Source: Acidobacteriota bacterium (GTDB lineage: Bacteria > Acidobacteriota > Vicinamibacteria > Vicinamibacterales > JAKQTR01). Taken from it: a DNA stretch of 64,000 nt. Positions 8,090-18,654 of this stretch are shown piece by piece (within the stretch, counting starts at the first letter, position 1; each line of letters begins with the position of its first letter). The translations under genes and the position numbers were made by a program. The DNA is taken from positions 25,360 to 89,359 of the forward strand of contig JAPKZQ010000016.1 of the NCBI GenBank assembly GCA_026393675.1, given 5' to 3'. A model generated the notes under the pieces. That model saw only the letters and a program-made list of their open reading frames with translations, made no database searches and was not told where the DNA came from.

Positions 8090-9025
8090 ATGCGACGTCG
8101 CCGCGTTCTCTCAGTGGTGCTGTTGGCCGTGGTCACGCTGGCGCTGTCGGCCGCGGTCACGCTGGCTCCGCCGCCCGTGGTCATGCCGGCTCTGTCGGCG
8201 GGCGGCGCGGCTGACTTCGCATTTCCGCTCCAGGCGAATTCGGTCCGCCTGGCCGTGATCGGCGATTTTGGCACGGGCGACCAGTTCCAGATCGACACGG
8301 CGCAGCAAATGGTGAAGTCGCGCGCGGTCTTCCCGTTCGAGTTTGTCATCACCGTGGGTGACAACATCTACACGGGCAGCCAGCCGTCCGATTTCGAGAA
8401 GGCCTTTGCCGTGCCCTATAAGCCGCTCCTGGACGCCGGCGTGCCGTTCTATGCCACACTGGGGAACCACGACACAACAAACCAGCGGTTCTACAAGCCG
8501 TTCAACATGAACGGGGCGAACTACTACACCTACAAGAAGGGCAACGTGCGCTTCTTCGCGTTGGACAGCAACTACCTGGACCCGAAGCAGACGGCGTGGA
8601 TCGGGACCCAGCTACGGGAGGCCGGCAACGGAGACTGGAAGATCTGTTACTTCCATCACGCGCTGTACTCCTCTGGAAGGTTTCACGGTCCGGCCACCGA
8701 TCTGCGGAAGGTGCTCGAACCCCTGTTCGTCAAGTACGGCGTGGATGTCGTGTTTGCCGGCCACGAGCACGTGTACGAGCGGGTGCGTCCACAGCAGGGC
8801 ATCTACTACTTCACGGAAGGGGCATCCGGCCAGTTGCGCGCGGGCAATCTGGCGCCCTCGGCGATCACGGCGAAGGGATTCGATACCGATCGCTCGTTCA
8901 TGATGATCGAGTTCGCCGGTGATGACATGTACTTCCAAACGACGTCGCGCACGGGTGTGGCGGTCGACTCTGGTGTGATTCACCGCACGGTTCGGCCGGC
9001 GGCCGGAGGCGTTGCGCATGAGTGA
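8090..9025 (+). CDS. Exported metallophosphoesterase (purple acid phosphatase-like)
   Basis: A 311-residue protein with a signal peptide (MRRRRVLSVVLLAVVTLALS). All calcineurin-like phosphoesterase motifs are present in order: VIGDFGTGD (D-x-G), VTVGDN-type GDNIY, LGNHDT (GNHD), the paired His in YFHHALYSSG and AGHEHVYER (GHxH). The order and the YSSG segment resemble purple acid phosphatase/tartrate-resistant phosphatase relatives. It should hydrolyse phosphoester bonds with two metal ions outside the cytoplasm. It starts 15 bp after the preceding gene and probably belongs to the same operon (4067-9025), where it could oppose the kinase-like protein or act on PLD products; that link is inference. 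Confidence 0.9.
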   Translation: MRRRRVLSVVLLAVVTLALSAAVTLAPPPVVMPALSAGGAADFAFPLQANSVRLAVIGDFGTGDQFQIDTAQQMVKSRAVFPFEFVITVGDNIYTGSQPSDFEKAFAVPYKPLLDAGVPFYATLGNHDTTNQRFYKPFNMNGANYYTYKKGNVRFFALDSNYLDPKQTAWIGTQLREAGNGDWKICYFHHALYSSGRFHGPATDLRKVLEPLFVKYGVDVVFAGHEHVYERVRPQQGIYYFTEGASGQLRAGNLAPSAITAKGFDTDRSFMMIEFAGDDMYFQTTSRTGVAVDSGVIHRTVRPAAGGVAHE

Positions 9026-9091
9026 CGGGCTCACGGTAAAGGTGTCCAATTCTGAACATCGCGTGGCGCGGCCGCGTGCGATCATCGCGAT

Positions 9092-9757
9092 ATGAGACCC
9101 AACCGCACGACCCGCACGAACACCTTCGATGCGCAGGCGTTTCTCGACTCGGCTGGTGTGGCGAGAGAGATCGTGACGTATCGGCGATCAGAGATGATAT
9201 TTTCGGAGGGCGACGCGGGCGACAGCGTGATCTACATTCAAAAGGGCGGCGTGAAGCTGTCGGTCATCTCCAAGGCCGGCCGGGAGGCCATCATCGCGAT
9301 GCTCGGACCAGGCGACTTCTGCGGCGAGGGAGGTCTGGCGGGGCAGTCGATCCGAATGGCGACCGCGACGGCGATCACCCCGGCCACGGCACTCGTGATC
9401 GGCAAGGCCGAAATGATCCGGGTGCTCCACGCGGAACACGCCCTGTCGGACCGCTTTATCGCGTACATGCTGAGCAGGAACATCCGCGTCGAAGAGGACC
9501 TGATCGATCAGCTCTTCAACTCGAGCGAGAAACGACTCGCCCGCGCTCTTCTGCTGCTCGCCCGCTACGGCACGCAGGACACACCGGACCGGGTCCTGCC
9601 CAAGATCTCGCAGGCGACGCTCGCCAGCATGGTCGGGACGACGCGCTCGCGCGTGAATGTCTTCATGAACAAGTTCAAGCGACTGAAGCTCATCGAAGAT
9701 AATGCCGGCGGAATCACGATCAACAATTCCCTGTTGAACGTCGTGCTCCACGACTAG
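9092..9757 (+). CDS. Crp/Fnr-family transcriptional regulator
   Basis: A 221-residue regulator. Residues about 15-135 are a cyclic-nucleotide-binding-like beta-roll (IFSEGDAGDSVIYIQKGGVK, GPGDFCGEGGLAG). A long dimerisation helix follows, then a winged helix (about 165-215) with recognition helix TLASMVGTTRSRVNVFMNKF and wing GGITINN. No FeS-cluster cysteine set is seen (only one Cys), so it is not a classical FNR; the phosphate-cassette Arg of CRP is also not clear. It follows the envelope operon by 66 bp and precedes the glucan synthase by 104 bp, making it a candidate local regulator of either. Confidence 0.92.
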   Translation: MRPNRTTRTNTFDAQAFLDSAGVAREIVTYRRSEMIFSEGDAGDSVIYIQKGGVKLSVISKAGREAIIAMLGPGDFCGEGGLAGQSIRMATATAITPATALVIGKAEMIRVLHAEHALSDRFIAYMLSRNIRVEEDLIDQLFNSSEKRLARALLLLARYGTQDTPDRVLPKISQATLASMVGTTRSRVNVFMNKFKRLKLIEDNAGGITINNSLLNVVLHD

Positions 9758-9861
9758 CTGGTCGACGTGCAGATCGGACGCGTCAACGACGTGGCCGAGG
9801 TGCAGCAGAAGGTCTACGACCGCCCGCACCACGACCCGTTCAAGGAAGGACAAGCGTTCGC

Positions 9862-12800
9862 GTGGAGATCAGCCGGAAGACCATTCGTGACCCACTGCTC
9901 TCGTTGCGCGAAGCGATCACTCGCCGACCGGACTTCTCGCCGACCTTCGTAGGTGAGGAACCGCCGCTGCGCGCGGAGCTGTTCAACCGCGAGCAGATGG
10001 CGCAGCACGGCCGGGTGCTGGCCGCCTCGCACCATCTCAGCACGTTGCGCGGCTCGGACAAGCTCCTGACGCGGTTGGCGCAGAACGAGACCCTGCTCAT
10101 CGCCGTCCGGGCCCTGTTGACGGTGGCCGTGAACAACGACCGTCGGATCACGCCGGCCGGGGAGTGGCTGCTCGACAACTTCTACCTGATCGAGGCACAG
10201 ATCCGCACCGCCCGGCGGCACCTCCCGGCCGGCTACAGCCGCGAGCTGCCACGCCTGGCCGACGGCCCGTCGGCCGCGCTGCCGCGGGTCTACGACATCG
10301 CCCTCGAGACGATCTCGCACGGCGATGGCCGCCTGGACACCGACGGCCTTGGCGGTTTCGTCTCGGCCTACCAGATGGTGACGCCGCTCACGATCGGCGA
10401 ACTGTGGGCCATCCCGATCATGCTACGGCTGGCCCTGATCGAGAACCTCCGCCGCGTGGCGGCCCGGATCGGGGCCGATCGCGTGGATCGGAACCGCGCC
10501 GACTACTGGGCGGACCAGATGACGACGATCGCGGAGAAGGACCCGAAGAGCCTCATTCTGTCGATCGCCGACATGGCGCGCTCGGATCCGCCGATGGTCG
10601 GGTCGTTCGTCGCCGAGTTCGCCCGCCGCCTGCAGGGCAAGAGCGCGGCGCTGGCCCTGCCGCTCACGTGGATCGAACAGCGGCTGTCGGACGACGGCCT
10701 GACGATCGAGCAACTGGTGCAATCGGAGAACCAGCACCAGGCGGCCGACCAGGTCTCGATCAGCAACAGCATCAGCAGTCTGAGGTTCCTCGGGGCCGCC
10801 GACTGGCGTGACTTCGTCGAGGCGAGAAGCGGCGTGGAACGGACCCTGCGAGAGGATCCGGCCGGCGTGTATCCCCTGATGGATTTCGCCACGCGAGACC
10901 AGTATCGCCACGTCGTGGAGACGACGGCCAGGCGGAGCGGCCGGACCGAAGGTGAGGTGGCGCGGCTCGCGATCCACCTCGCCGGGGAGACAGCCGCGAC
11001 CGCGGGTCCCGACGCCAGGGCGACGCACGTCGGGTTCTACCTCGTCGACAAGGGGCTCTCACAGCTCGAACGAGCGGTGCGTGCGCGCTTCTCCGTCGCC
11101 GAAACCGTGCGGCGCGTGTGCCTCAGCCACCCGCTGTCGTTCTATCTCGGCAGCATCGTCGCCATCACGGTGCTGCCCCCGGCGGTCCTGATCGTGAGGC
11201 TGCGAGGGGAAAGCGCGGATGGGTGGCTCCTCGGGATCGTCGGGATCCTCCTGCTGCTGTGCGTCAGCCAGGTGGCCGTCGCCGTTGTGAACGCCCTGGT
11301 GCCTCAGCTGGCGACGCCCCGTGCCCTGCCGAAAATGGACCTGTCGGAAGGCATTCCCTCGGCCGCGCGAACGCTGGTCGCCGTCCCTACGTTAATCACG
11401 AGCGCGCAGAACGTGGAGCACCTGGTCGAAGCACTGGAGGTACGCTTTCTCGGCAACCGGGACGATCACGTCTCCTTCGGTCTTCTGACGGACCTGGCCG
11501 ATGCGTCTCAGGAGACCCTTCCCGAAGACGAAGCCCTCGAGGGTCTCGCCGCGCGCCTGATCAACGACCTGAACGAAAAGTACCCCGTCTCCGTAGGGGT
11601 GACGCATGCGTCGCCCCTGCAAGGCCCGTTCTTCCTCTTCCATCGCCCGCGGCGCTGGAACCCCGAGGAGCGCGTGTGGATGGGATACGAACGCAAGCGC
11701 GGGAAGCTGGGTGATTTGAATGCGCTGCTCCGCGGCCGCTCGAACGGCCGCTTCTCGCGCGTCGTTGGGGACATCGGGATCCTCCAGCAGGTGAAATACG
11801 TCATCACGCTCGACGCGGACACGCTGCTGCCGCGAGACGCCGCCCGCCTCCTGGTTGGCGCGATGATGCACCCGCTCAATCGCGCGCGGTACGACGAGCA
11901 CGAGCAGCGCGTGACCGAAGGGTACGGCATCCTTCAGCCGCGGGTGGCCGTCAGCCTCCCCGGCGCGACCCGGTCACGGTATGCGCGGCTGTGGGCCAGC
12001 GAGTCTGGCATCGATCCCTATACCCGCGTTGTGTCCGACGTCTATCAGGACTTGTTCGGCGAAGGCTCCTTCATCGGCAAGGGGATTTACGACGTGGACG
12101 CGTTCGACCTGGCGGTGGGCGGTCGCTTCCCGGAGAACCGGATCCTCAGCCACGACCTGATCGAAGGCTGCTACGCGCGCGCCGGGCTCCTGACCGACGT
12201 GCAGGTGTACGAGGAGTCCCCGTCCCGCTATGAGGAGGACGTGCGGCGGCGCTACCGTTGGATCCGCGGCGACTGGCAACTGTGGCGCTGGCTGCTGCCG
12301 GGCGTTCCCGGTCGCGACGGCCGGCCCACTCGCAACCCACTCCCCCCGCTCGGCCGATGGAAACTCCTCGACAACCTGCGCCGCAGCCTCGCGCCCTCGG
12401 CGCTGGTTGGCCTGTTCCTGGTCTCGTGGGCGGTGCTGTCGCCCGCCTGGGGATGGACCCTCGCCGGCGTGGGCTGCCTGCTGCTCCCCGCCCTGGTCGC
12501 GTCGCTTCCGGGCATCGTGCGAAAGCCGGTCGACGTGCTGCTCGCCCAACATCTCGCCGACAGCGCACGCTCGATTGGACGGCAGGTGGCGCAGGCGCTG
12601 CTGACACTCGCGTGCCTCCCGTACGAAGCGTACTTCAGTCTCGACGCCGTTCTCCGTACGACCGCGCGGCTGCTCGTCACGCGCAGGCGGCTGCTTCAGT
12701 GGACGCCGTCCGGTGATCACGCGCGCCCGGATCGCCAGGGTCTGGCCGGCACGTGGGCGAGGATGTGGATCGCGCCCACCCTCGCCGGCGCCGCAGGCGC

Positions 12801-15800
12801 GTACTTGTCGCTGGCCCGTCCGTCGGGCCTCGACGCCGCCGCTCCCATCCTGCTTCTCTGGTTCGCCGCCCCGGTCATCACCTGGCAGATCAGCCGTCCG
12901 CTGACGCGGCGCGACGCGCGGCTGACCAGGGACCAGCTCCGATTCCTTCGCGGCGTTGCACGCAAGACATGGGACTTTTTCGACACCTACGTCGGGCCCG
13001 ACGATCACTGGCTGCCACCGGACAACTACCAGGAGTCGCCCGCCCCCGGGGTGGCGCATCGCACGTCGCCGACCAATATGGGGCTGACGCTGCTCGCCAA
13101 TTTGTCGGCCTACGACTTCGGCTACATCTCGGTAGGCCGGCTCGTGGACCGCACCACGCGCGCGTTCCAGGCCATGTCGGCGATGGAGCGCCACCGCGGC
13201 CACTTTTACAACTGGTACGACACTCAGTCGCTCGCGCCGCTCGCGCCGCGGTACATCTCCTCGGTGGACAGCGGCAACCTGGCCGGCCATCTCCTGACGC
13301 TCCGGCCGGGGCTGCTCGCGCTTGTGGGCGATCCGATCCTGCCGTCCCGCGCCATTCAGGGACTGCGCGACACGTTCGACCTGGTGGCCGACACCAGTCG
13401 GGGCGCGCCGACGACCGCCGTGACGCGGCTGCAGCAGGCGCTCGACACGGCGTGCGAATCCGGGCCGAAGACGATCGCGGACGGCCGGCTGATCCTCGAA
13501 CGCCTCGCCGCGGAGAGCCGCGCCCTGGCGACCGCGCTGGCCACCTCCACCGAACACGCGGCGAGCCAGTGGGCCTCGGCGGTGGCCGACCAGTGCCGGG
13601 ACGTCCTGGGCGATCTCACGTACCTGGCGCCGTGGGCGTCGCCCCCCGTTTCCGCGACGCCGCAGGCGCACCTCCCCGAGTTCACCTCCATCCCGACGCT
13701 CGGCGAGCTGGCGGCGCTCGACGGCGAGTGGGGCAGCCCCGCCAGGGCGAGGATCGCGGTGATCGTCCGCCTCGCGGCGCAGGCAATCGACCTCGCGGAG
13801 ATGGAGTGGAGCTTCCTGTTCGACCAGACCCGCCAGGTTCTGTCGATCGGGTACAACGTCGCCGAGCGTCGTCGCGATTCCAGCTACTACGACCTGCTCG
13901 CCTCCGAGGCGCGTCTCTGCACGTTTGTCGCGATCGCGCAGGGACACCTGCCGCAGGAGAGCTGGTTCGCGCTCGGCCGCCTGCTCACGACGGCGGCGGG
14001 CGAGCCGGTGCTGCTGTCGTGGAGCGGCTCGATGTTCGAGTACCTCATGCCGCTTGTCGTGATGCCGGGCTACGACGACACGCTGCTCGACCAGACGTGC
14101 AAGGCGGCAGTCAAGCGCCAGATCGAATATGGCAGGCACCGCGGGGTGCCGTGGGGCATTTCCGAATCGGGGTACAACCTGCTCGACGTGCGGCTTGCCT
14201 ACCAGTACCGCGCGTTCGGCGTGCCCGGCCTCGGCCTCAAGCGCGGCCTCGCCGACGATCTGGTTGTCGCGCCGTACGCGTCAGCCCTCGCGCTGATGGT
14301 GTCACCCGAGGAGGCGTGCGCGAACCTGCAGCGGCTCGCGGCAGAGGGCTTCGAGGGGGAATTCGGCTTCTACGAGGCGATTGACTACACGCCGACGCGT
14401 CTGCCGCGCGGTCATTCGCACGTCCTGGTTCGCACCTACATGGCGCATCACCAGGGGATGACGTTCCTGTCGCTGGCGCAGGTACTCCTCGGCGGCCGGA
14501 TGCAGGAGCGCTTCGCGTCCGACCCGGCGTTCCAGGCGACCGCGCTGCTGCTCCAGGAGCGGATCCCGCGCGCGAGCGCGTTCTACTTGCCGCCGACGCC
14601 CGCGTCGGACACCCGCACAGCGCCGGCCAGCGCCGAAATCGCGGTGCGCTCGTTCAGCGGGCCCGACACGCCCGCTCCCGAGGTGCAACTGCTGTCGAAT
14701 GGCCGGTATCACGTCGTGGTCACCAACGCGGGCGGTGGGTACAGCAGGTGGAAGGACCTCGCCGTCACCCGCTGGCGCGAGGATGCGACCTCGGACAACT
14801 GGGGGACGTTCTGCTACATCCGGGACGTCGCGAACGGCGCCTTCTGGTCTGCGGCGCACCAGCCGACGCTGCAGCCGGCCGATCGGTTCGAGGCGGTGTT
14901 CTCCGAGGCACGCGCCGAGTTCCGCAGCAGGAGCCACCAGATCGAGACCTACACCGAAATCGCCGTGTCGCCCGAAGACGATGTCGAGCTGCGCCGGCTG
15001 CGCCTGACCAACTGCGGCCGCACGCGCCGCACGATTGAGGTGACGAGCTACGCGGAGGTGGCGCTCGCCGCCCCGGCCGCCGACGCGTTGCACCCGGCGT
15101 TCAGCAACCTCTTCGTCCAGACCGAGATCGTCCCGGACCAGCGCGCCATCCTCTGCACGAGGCGCCCGCGCTCGAGCGGTGAGTCGTCCCCCTGGATGTT
15201 CCATCTCATGGCGGCGCACGGCGCGTCGGCTGGCAGCGCCCTCTCGTACGAGACCGATCGGCTGCGCTTCCTCGGTCGCGGGCGAACCCCCGCCGACCCG
15301 CGCGCGATGCGCGAGCCCGGGCCGCTCTCGGGCGCCGCGGGGTCGGTACTCGACCCGATCGTCGCCATTCGCGGCCGGTACGTGGTCGAGCCGGACGAGT
15401 CGATCACGATCGACGTGGTCTCGGGCGTGGCCGAGACGCGCGGCGCCTGCCTGGGCCTCGTGAACAAGTACCAGGATCGGCGGCTTGCCAATCGCGTGTT
15501 CGCGCTGGCGTCCACACACGCTCAGGTCGTCCTGCGGCAGTTGAATGCCAGCGAGTCGGACGCGCAGCTCTATTGCCAACTGGCCGGCTCGGTCATCTAC
15601 GCGAACCCGTCGCTGCGCGCCGACCCGGCCATCCTCGCTTCGAACCGGCGTGGGCAGTCCGGGTTGTGGGGCTCCTCGGTGTCCGGCGATCTGCCGATTG
15701 TGCTGCTGCAGATCGGCGACGCGGCTCACATCGAGCTGGTGCGCCAGCTCGTGCAGGCCCACGCCTATTGGCGCCTGAAGGGGCTGGCGGTGGACCTCGT

Positions 15801-18522
15801 GATCTGGAACGAGGATCATGCAGGTTACCGGCAGATGCTCCAGGAGCAGATCATCGGTCTCATCGCGGCTGGCGTCGAGACGAACGCACCGGCCCGTCCA
15901 GGCGTGGTCTTCGTTCGCCCCGCCGAGCAGATCTCGAGCGAGGACCGGACGCTGTTCCAGTCGGTCGCCAGGGCGATCATCACCGACAGCCGAGGCTCGC
16001 TGGCGGATCAGGTCGCCGGCCGCCCGGCGGACCTGCTCCCCGCGCGGTTCACGCCCACCCGGGTCCAGCGTGCGCCGGTTCCCGCACTGCCGCCGCTGCC
16101 TCGCGACGACCTGCTGTTCTTCAACGGGCTGGGCGGCTTCACCCAGGACGGCCACGAATACATCATCACGACCGGGGCGGGCCACGTGACCCCGGCACCC
16201 TGGGTCAACGTTCTGGCGAACCCCGGGTTCGGCACCGTCATCTCGGAGAGCGGCTCGGCGTACACCTGGGCCGACAACGCCCACGAGTTCCGCCTGACGC
16301 CCTGGAACAACGACTCGGTGACCGATGCCAGCGGGGAGGCCTTCTACCTTCGCGACGAGGAAAGCGGCCGCTTCTGGTCGCCGACGCCCCTGCCGGCCGG
16401 TAGCGGAAGTCCGTACACCAGCCGGCATGGATTCGGCTACAGCGTGTTCGAGCACAGCGAAGACGGCATCACGTCGGAGTTGTGGGTGTATGTGGACCTG
16501 ACGGCGCCCGTGAAGTGGTCGGTGCTGAAGATTCGCAATGCCTCCGGCCGATTGCGCCGCCTGTCCGCGACCGGCTACGTGGAGTGGGTGTTGGGTGACC
16601 TCCGGGCCAAGGCCGCCCCGCACGTGGTCACCACGATCGATCCGGACACCGGCGCCGTGTTCGCCGAGAACGCGTACAACGCCGAATTCGCCGGGCGCAC
16701 AGCGTTCTTCCACGTGGACGGCGCGAGTCGCCGCGTGTCTGGCGACCGCACCGAGTTCATCGGCCGCAACGGCACGCTCAGGCAGCCGGCCGCGATGATG
16801 CGGTCGACGCTCTCCGATCGCGTGGGGGGCGCGATCGATCCGTGCGCGGCGATCCAGGTGGCCTTCGAACTGGCCGCCGGACAGGAACGCGAGATCGTCT
16901 TCAAGCTCGGCGCAGGACGCGACCGCGACGACGCGGCAGTCCTGGTCGGCCGTGTCCGGGGTGCGGCCGCGGCGCGTCGCTCGCTCGAGGCCGTCTGGCA
17001 GTACTGGAACCACACGCTCGGCGCCGTCCAGGTCGAAACACCCGACGCCGCGCTCAACGCGCTGGCCAACGGCTGGCTCCTCTACCAGGCCATCGCGTGT
17101 CGTCTCTGGGGTCGCAGCGGCTTGTACCAGTCGGGGGGCGCCTTTGGGTTCCGCGACCAGTTGCAGGACGTGATGGCGTTGGTCCACGCCGAGGCGCCGC
17201 TGGTCCGACAGCACCTGCTGTTGTGCGCGTCGCGGCAGTTTTCGGAAGGCGACGTCCAGCACTGGTGGCATCCACCTGGCGGTCGAGGCGTCCGCACGCA
17301 CTGCTCGGACGACTACCTCTGGCTGCCGCTGGCGACGTGTCGCTATGTGGGCGTCACCGGCGACACTGGAGTGCTCGATGAAACGGTTCACTTCATCGAA
17401 GGCCGCGCGGTGAACCCCGAGGAGGATTCCTACTACGACCAGCCGCGCACCTCCGAGGACAGCGCCAGCCTCTACGGCCACTGCGTGCGTGCGATCGTGA
17501 GGGGCCTGCGGTTCGGCACCCACGGCCTGCCGCTCATCGGCTCAGGAGACTGGAACGACGGCATGAACCTGGTCGGCGCGGAAGGGCGCGGCGAGAGCGT
17601 CTGGCTGGGGTTCTTCCTCTACGCCGTGCTGACGCCGTTTGCGGACCTGGCCAGGCGGCACGGCGATTCCGCCTTCGCGGATCGCTGCCTGTCGGAGGCG
17701 GCGAGGTTGCGGCTGCGCCTCGAGGAGACGGGGTGGGACGGGTCGTGGTACCGGCGCGCCTACTTCGACGACGGGTCGCCGCTCGGCTCGTCGAGCAACC
17801 CCGAGTGCCAGATTGATTCGATTGCGCAGAGCTGGTCCGTCCTTTCCGGGGCCGCCGATCCGGCGCGCGCCCGCACCGCGATGGACGCGGTGGACGCGCG
17901 ACTGGTTCGCCGGGACGACGCGCTCGTCAGCCTGCTCGACCCGCCGTTCGACACCTCCGCGCTCGACCCCGGATACATTAAAGGGTACGTCCCTGGCGTG
18001 CGAGAAAACGGGGGCCAGTACACCCACGCGGCCATCTGGGCGGCGATGGCCTTCGCCGAACTCGGCGACGCCCGGCGCGCGTGGGACGTGTGGAATCTGA
18101 TCAACCCGCTCGCTCACGGGGCGTCACCCGCAGCGATCGAGACCTACCGGGTCGAGCCCTACGTGGTGGCGGCCGACGTCTACGCTGTGGCTCCGCACGT
18201 CGGGCGTGGCGGCTGGACCTGGTACACGGGGTCTGCCGCCGGGATGTACCGGCTCCTCGTCGAGTCACTGCTCGGCGTGACGCGGCTGGGCGATCGGTTG
18301 CGGATCGAGCCGTGCCTGCCCGCCGACTGGACCGCCTTCACCGTGCACTACCGTTACGGCGAGACCGTCTATCACATCGCGGTACACCAGACGCCGCACG
18401 CGACCGGCGACGAGCGCCTCAGCATTGATGGCCATACCCAGGCCAGCATGGCGATTCCACTCGTCGATGACCAGTGCGAGCACAAGGTGGAGGTGTGGAT
18501 CGTCGGCCGCAGGGGATGGTAG
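9862..18522 (+). CDS. ndvB: Cyclic beta-1,2-glucan synthase (NdvB/Cgs type)
   Basis: A 2886-residue giant membrane enzyme, similar in length to rhizobial NdvB/Brucella Cgs (about 2800-2870). The N-terminal third carries membrane helices (about residues 435-475 and 840-885) around a GT84 glycosyltransferase with the metal-binding DAD in ITLDADTLLP (about 650) and RYRWIRGDWQLW (about 797). A glucoamylase-like cyclisation domain follows (TSPTNMGLTLLANL about 1068; HHQGMTFLSL about 1532). The C-terminal GH94 phosphorylase-like half includes the general-acid region SGDWNDGM (about 2562) and controls chain length. The enzyme uses UDP-glucose at the inner membrane to make periplasmic cyclic glucans for osmoprotection or host interaction. 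GTG start 9862 has aaggaagga upstream. The frame is intact throughout. Confidence 0.96.
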   Translation: MEISRKTIRDPLLSLREAITRRPDFSPTFVGEEPPLRAELFNREQMAQHGRVLAASHHLSTLRGSDKLLTRLAQNETLLIAVRALLTVAVNNDRRITPAGEWLLDNFYLIEAQIRTARRHLPAGYSRELPRLADGPSAALPRVYDIALETISHGDGRLDTDGLGGFVSAYQMVTPLTIGELWAIPIMLRLALIENLRRVAARIGADRVDRNRADYWADQMTTIAEKDPKSLILSIADMARSDPPMVGSFVAEFARRLQGKSAALALPLTWIEQRLSDDGLTIEQLVQSENQHQAADQVSISNSISSLRFLGAADWRDFVEARSGVERTLREDPAGVYPLMDFATRDQYRHVVETTARRSGRTEGEVARLAIHLAGETAATAGPDARATHVGFYLVDKGLSQLERAVRARFSVAETVRRVCLSHPLSFYLGSIVAITVLPPAVLIVRLRGESADGWLLGIVGILLLLCVSQVAVAVVNALVPQLATPRALPKMDLSEGIPSAARTLVAVPTLITSAQNVEHLVEALEVRFLGNRDDHVSFGLLTDLADASQETLPEDEALEGLAARLINDLNEKYPVSVGVTHASPLQGPFFLFHRPRRWNPEERVWMGYERKRGKLGDLNALLRGRSNGRFSRVVGDIGILQQVKYVITLDADTLLPRDAARLLVGAMMHPLNRARYDEHEQRVTEGYGILQPRVAVSLPGATRSRYARLWASESGIDPYTRVVSDVYQDLFGEGSFIGKGIYDVDAFDLAVGGRFPENRILSHDLIEGCYARAGLLTDVQVYEESPSRYEEDVRRRYRWIRGDWQLWRWLLPGVPGRDGRPTRNPLPPLGRWKLLDNLRRSLAPSALVGLFLVSWAVLSPAWGWTLAGVGCLLLPALVASLPGIVRKPVDVLLAQHLADSARSIGRQVAQALLTLACLPYEAYFSLDAVLRTTARLLVTRRRLLQWTPSGDHARPDRQGLAGTWARMWIAPTLAGAAGAYLSLARPSGLDAAAPILLLWFAAPVITWQISRPLTRRDARLTRDQLRFLRGVARKTWDFFDTYVGPDDHWLPPDNYQESPAPGVAHRTSPTNMGLTLLANLSAYDFGYISVGRLVDRTTRAFQAMSAMERHRGHFYNWYDTQSLAPLAPRYISSVDSGNLAGHLLTLRPGLLALVGDPILPSRAIQGLRDTFDLVADTSRGAPTTAVTRLQQALDTACESGPKTIADGRLILERLAAESRALATALATSTEHAASQWASAVADQCRDVLGDLTYLAPWASPPVSATPQAHLPEFTSIPTLGELAALDGEWGSPARARIAVIVRLAAQAIDLAEMEWSFLFDQTRQVLSIGYNVAERRRDSSYYDLLASEARLCTFVAIAQGHLPQESWFALGRLLTTAAGEPVLLSWSGSMFEYLMPLVVMPGYDDTLLDQTCKAAVKRQIEYGRHRGVPWGISESGYNLLDVRLAYQYRAFGVPGLGLKRGLADDLVVAPYASALALMVSPEEACANLQRLAAEGFEGEFGFYEAIDYTPTRLPRGHSHVLVRTYMAHHQGMTFLSLAQVLLGGRMQERFASDPAFQATALLLQERIPRASAFYLPPTPASDTRTAPASAEIAVRSFSGPDTPAPEVQLLSNGRYHVVVTNAGGGYSRWKDLAVTRWREDATSDNWGTFCYIRDVANGAFWSAAHQPTLQPADRFEAVFSEARAEFRSRSHQIETYTEIAVSPEDDVELRRLRLTNCGRTRRTIEVTSYAEVALAAPAADALHPAFSNLFVQTEIVPDQRAILCTRRPRSSGESSPWMFHLMAAHGASAGSALSYETDRLRFLGRGRTPADPRAMREPGPLSGAAGSVLDPIVAIRGRYVVEPDESITIDVVSGVAETRGACLGLVNKYQDRRLANRVFALASTHAQVVLRQLNASESDAQLYCQLAGSVIYANPSLRADPAILASNRRGQSGLWGSSVSGDLPIVLLQIGDAAHIELVRQLVQAHAYWRLKGLAVDLVIWNEDHAGYRQMLQEQIIGLIAAGVETNAPARPGVVFVRPAEQISSEDRTLFQSVARAIITDSRGSLADQVAGRPADLLPARFTPTRVQRAPVPALPPLPRDDLLFFNGLGGFTQDGHEYIITTGAGHVTPAPWVNVLANPGFGTVISESGSAYTWADNAHEFRLTPWNNDSVTDASGEAFYLRDEESGRFWSPTPLPAGSGSPYTSRHGFGYSVFEHSEDGITSELWVYVDLTAPVKWSVLKIRNASGRLRRLSATGYVEWVLGDLRAKAAPHVVTTIDPDTGAVFAENAYNAEFAGRTAFFHVDGASRRVSGDRTEFIGRNGTLRQPAAMMRSTLSDRVGGAIDPCAAIQVAFELAAGQEREIVFKLGAGRDRDDAAVLVGRVRGAAAARRSLEAVWQYWNHTLGAVQVETPDAALNALANGWLLYQAIACRLWGRSGLYQSGGAFGFRDQLQDVMALVHAEAPLVRQHLLLCASRQFSEGDVQHWWHPPGGRGVRTHCSDDYLWLPLATCRYVGVTGDTGVLDETVHFIEGRAVNPEEDSYYDQPRTSEDSASLYGHCVRAIVRGLRFGTHGLPLIGSGDWNDGMNLVGAEGRGESVWLGFFLYAVLTPFADLARRHGDSAFADRCLSEAARLRLRLEETGWDGSWYRRAYFDDGSPLGSSSNPECQIDSIAQSWSVLSGAADPARARTAMDAVDARLVRRDDALVSLLDPPFDTSALDPGYIKGYVPGVRENGGQYTHAAIWAAMAFAELGDARRAWDVWNLINPLAHGASPAAIETYRVEPYVVAADVYAVAPHVGRGGWTWYTGSAAGMYRLLVESLLGVTRLGDRLRIEPCLPADWTAFTVHYRYGETVYHIAVHQTPHATGDERLSIDGHTQASMAIPLVDDQCEHKVEVWIVGRRGW

Positions 18523-18654
18523 AGAACAGGTGGACATCCGGCGCAAGAAGCGGATGATACCCGGGCGGCTCTTCTTAGCGCCGATCAGAATCCCCACCTG
18601 AGGGCAGGGCCAGAGTTAGTACGAGAAGACGCGTTGGGGACATCGGAGGCCCTT

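Noticed and set aside
11974..14139. 721-codon minus-strand frame
   Set aside because: Antisense shadow of the glucan synthase; no recognisable protein features.
14302..17523. 1073-codon open frame on the minus strand
   Set aside because: It lies wholly antisense to the intact glucan synthase and has shadow-like composition (Arg/Ala/Gly/His-rich) with no domain. Long antisense frames are expected at this GC content.
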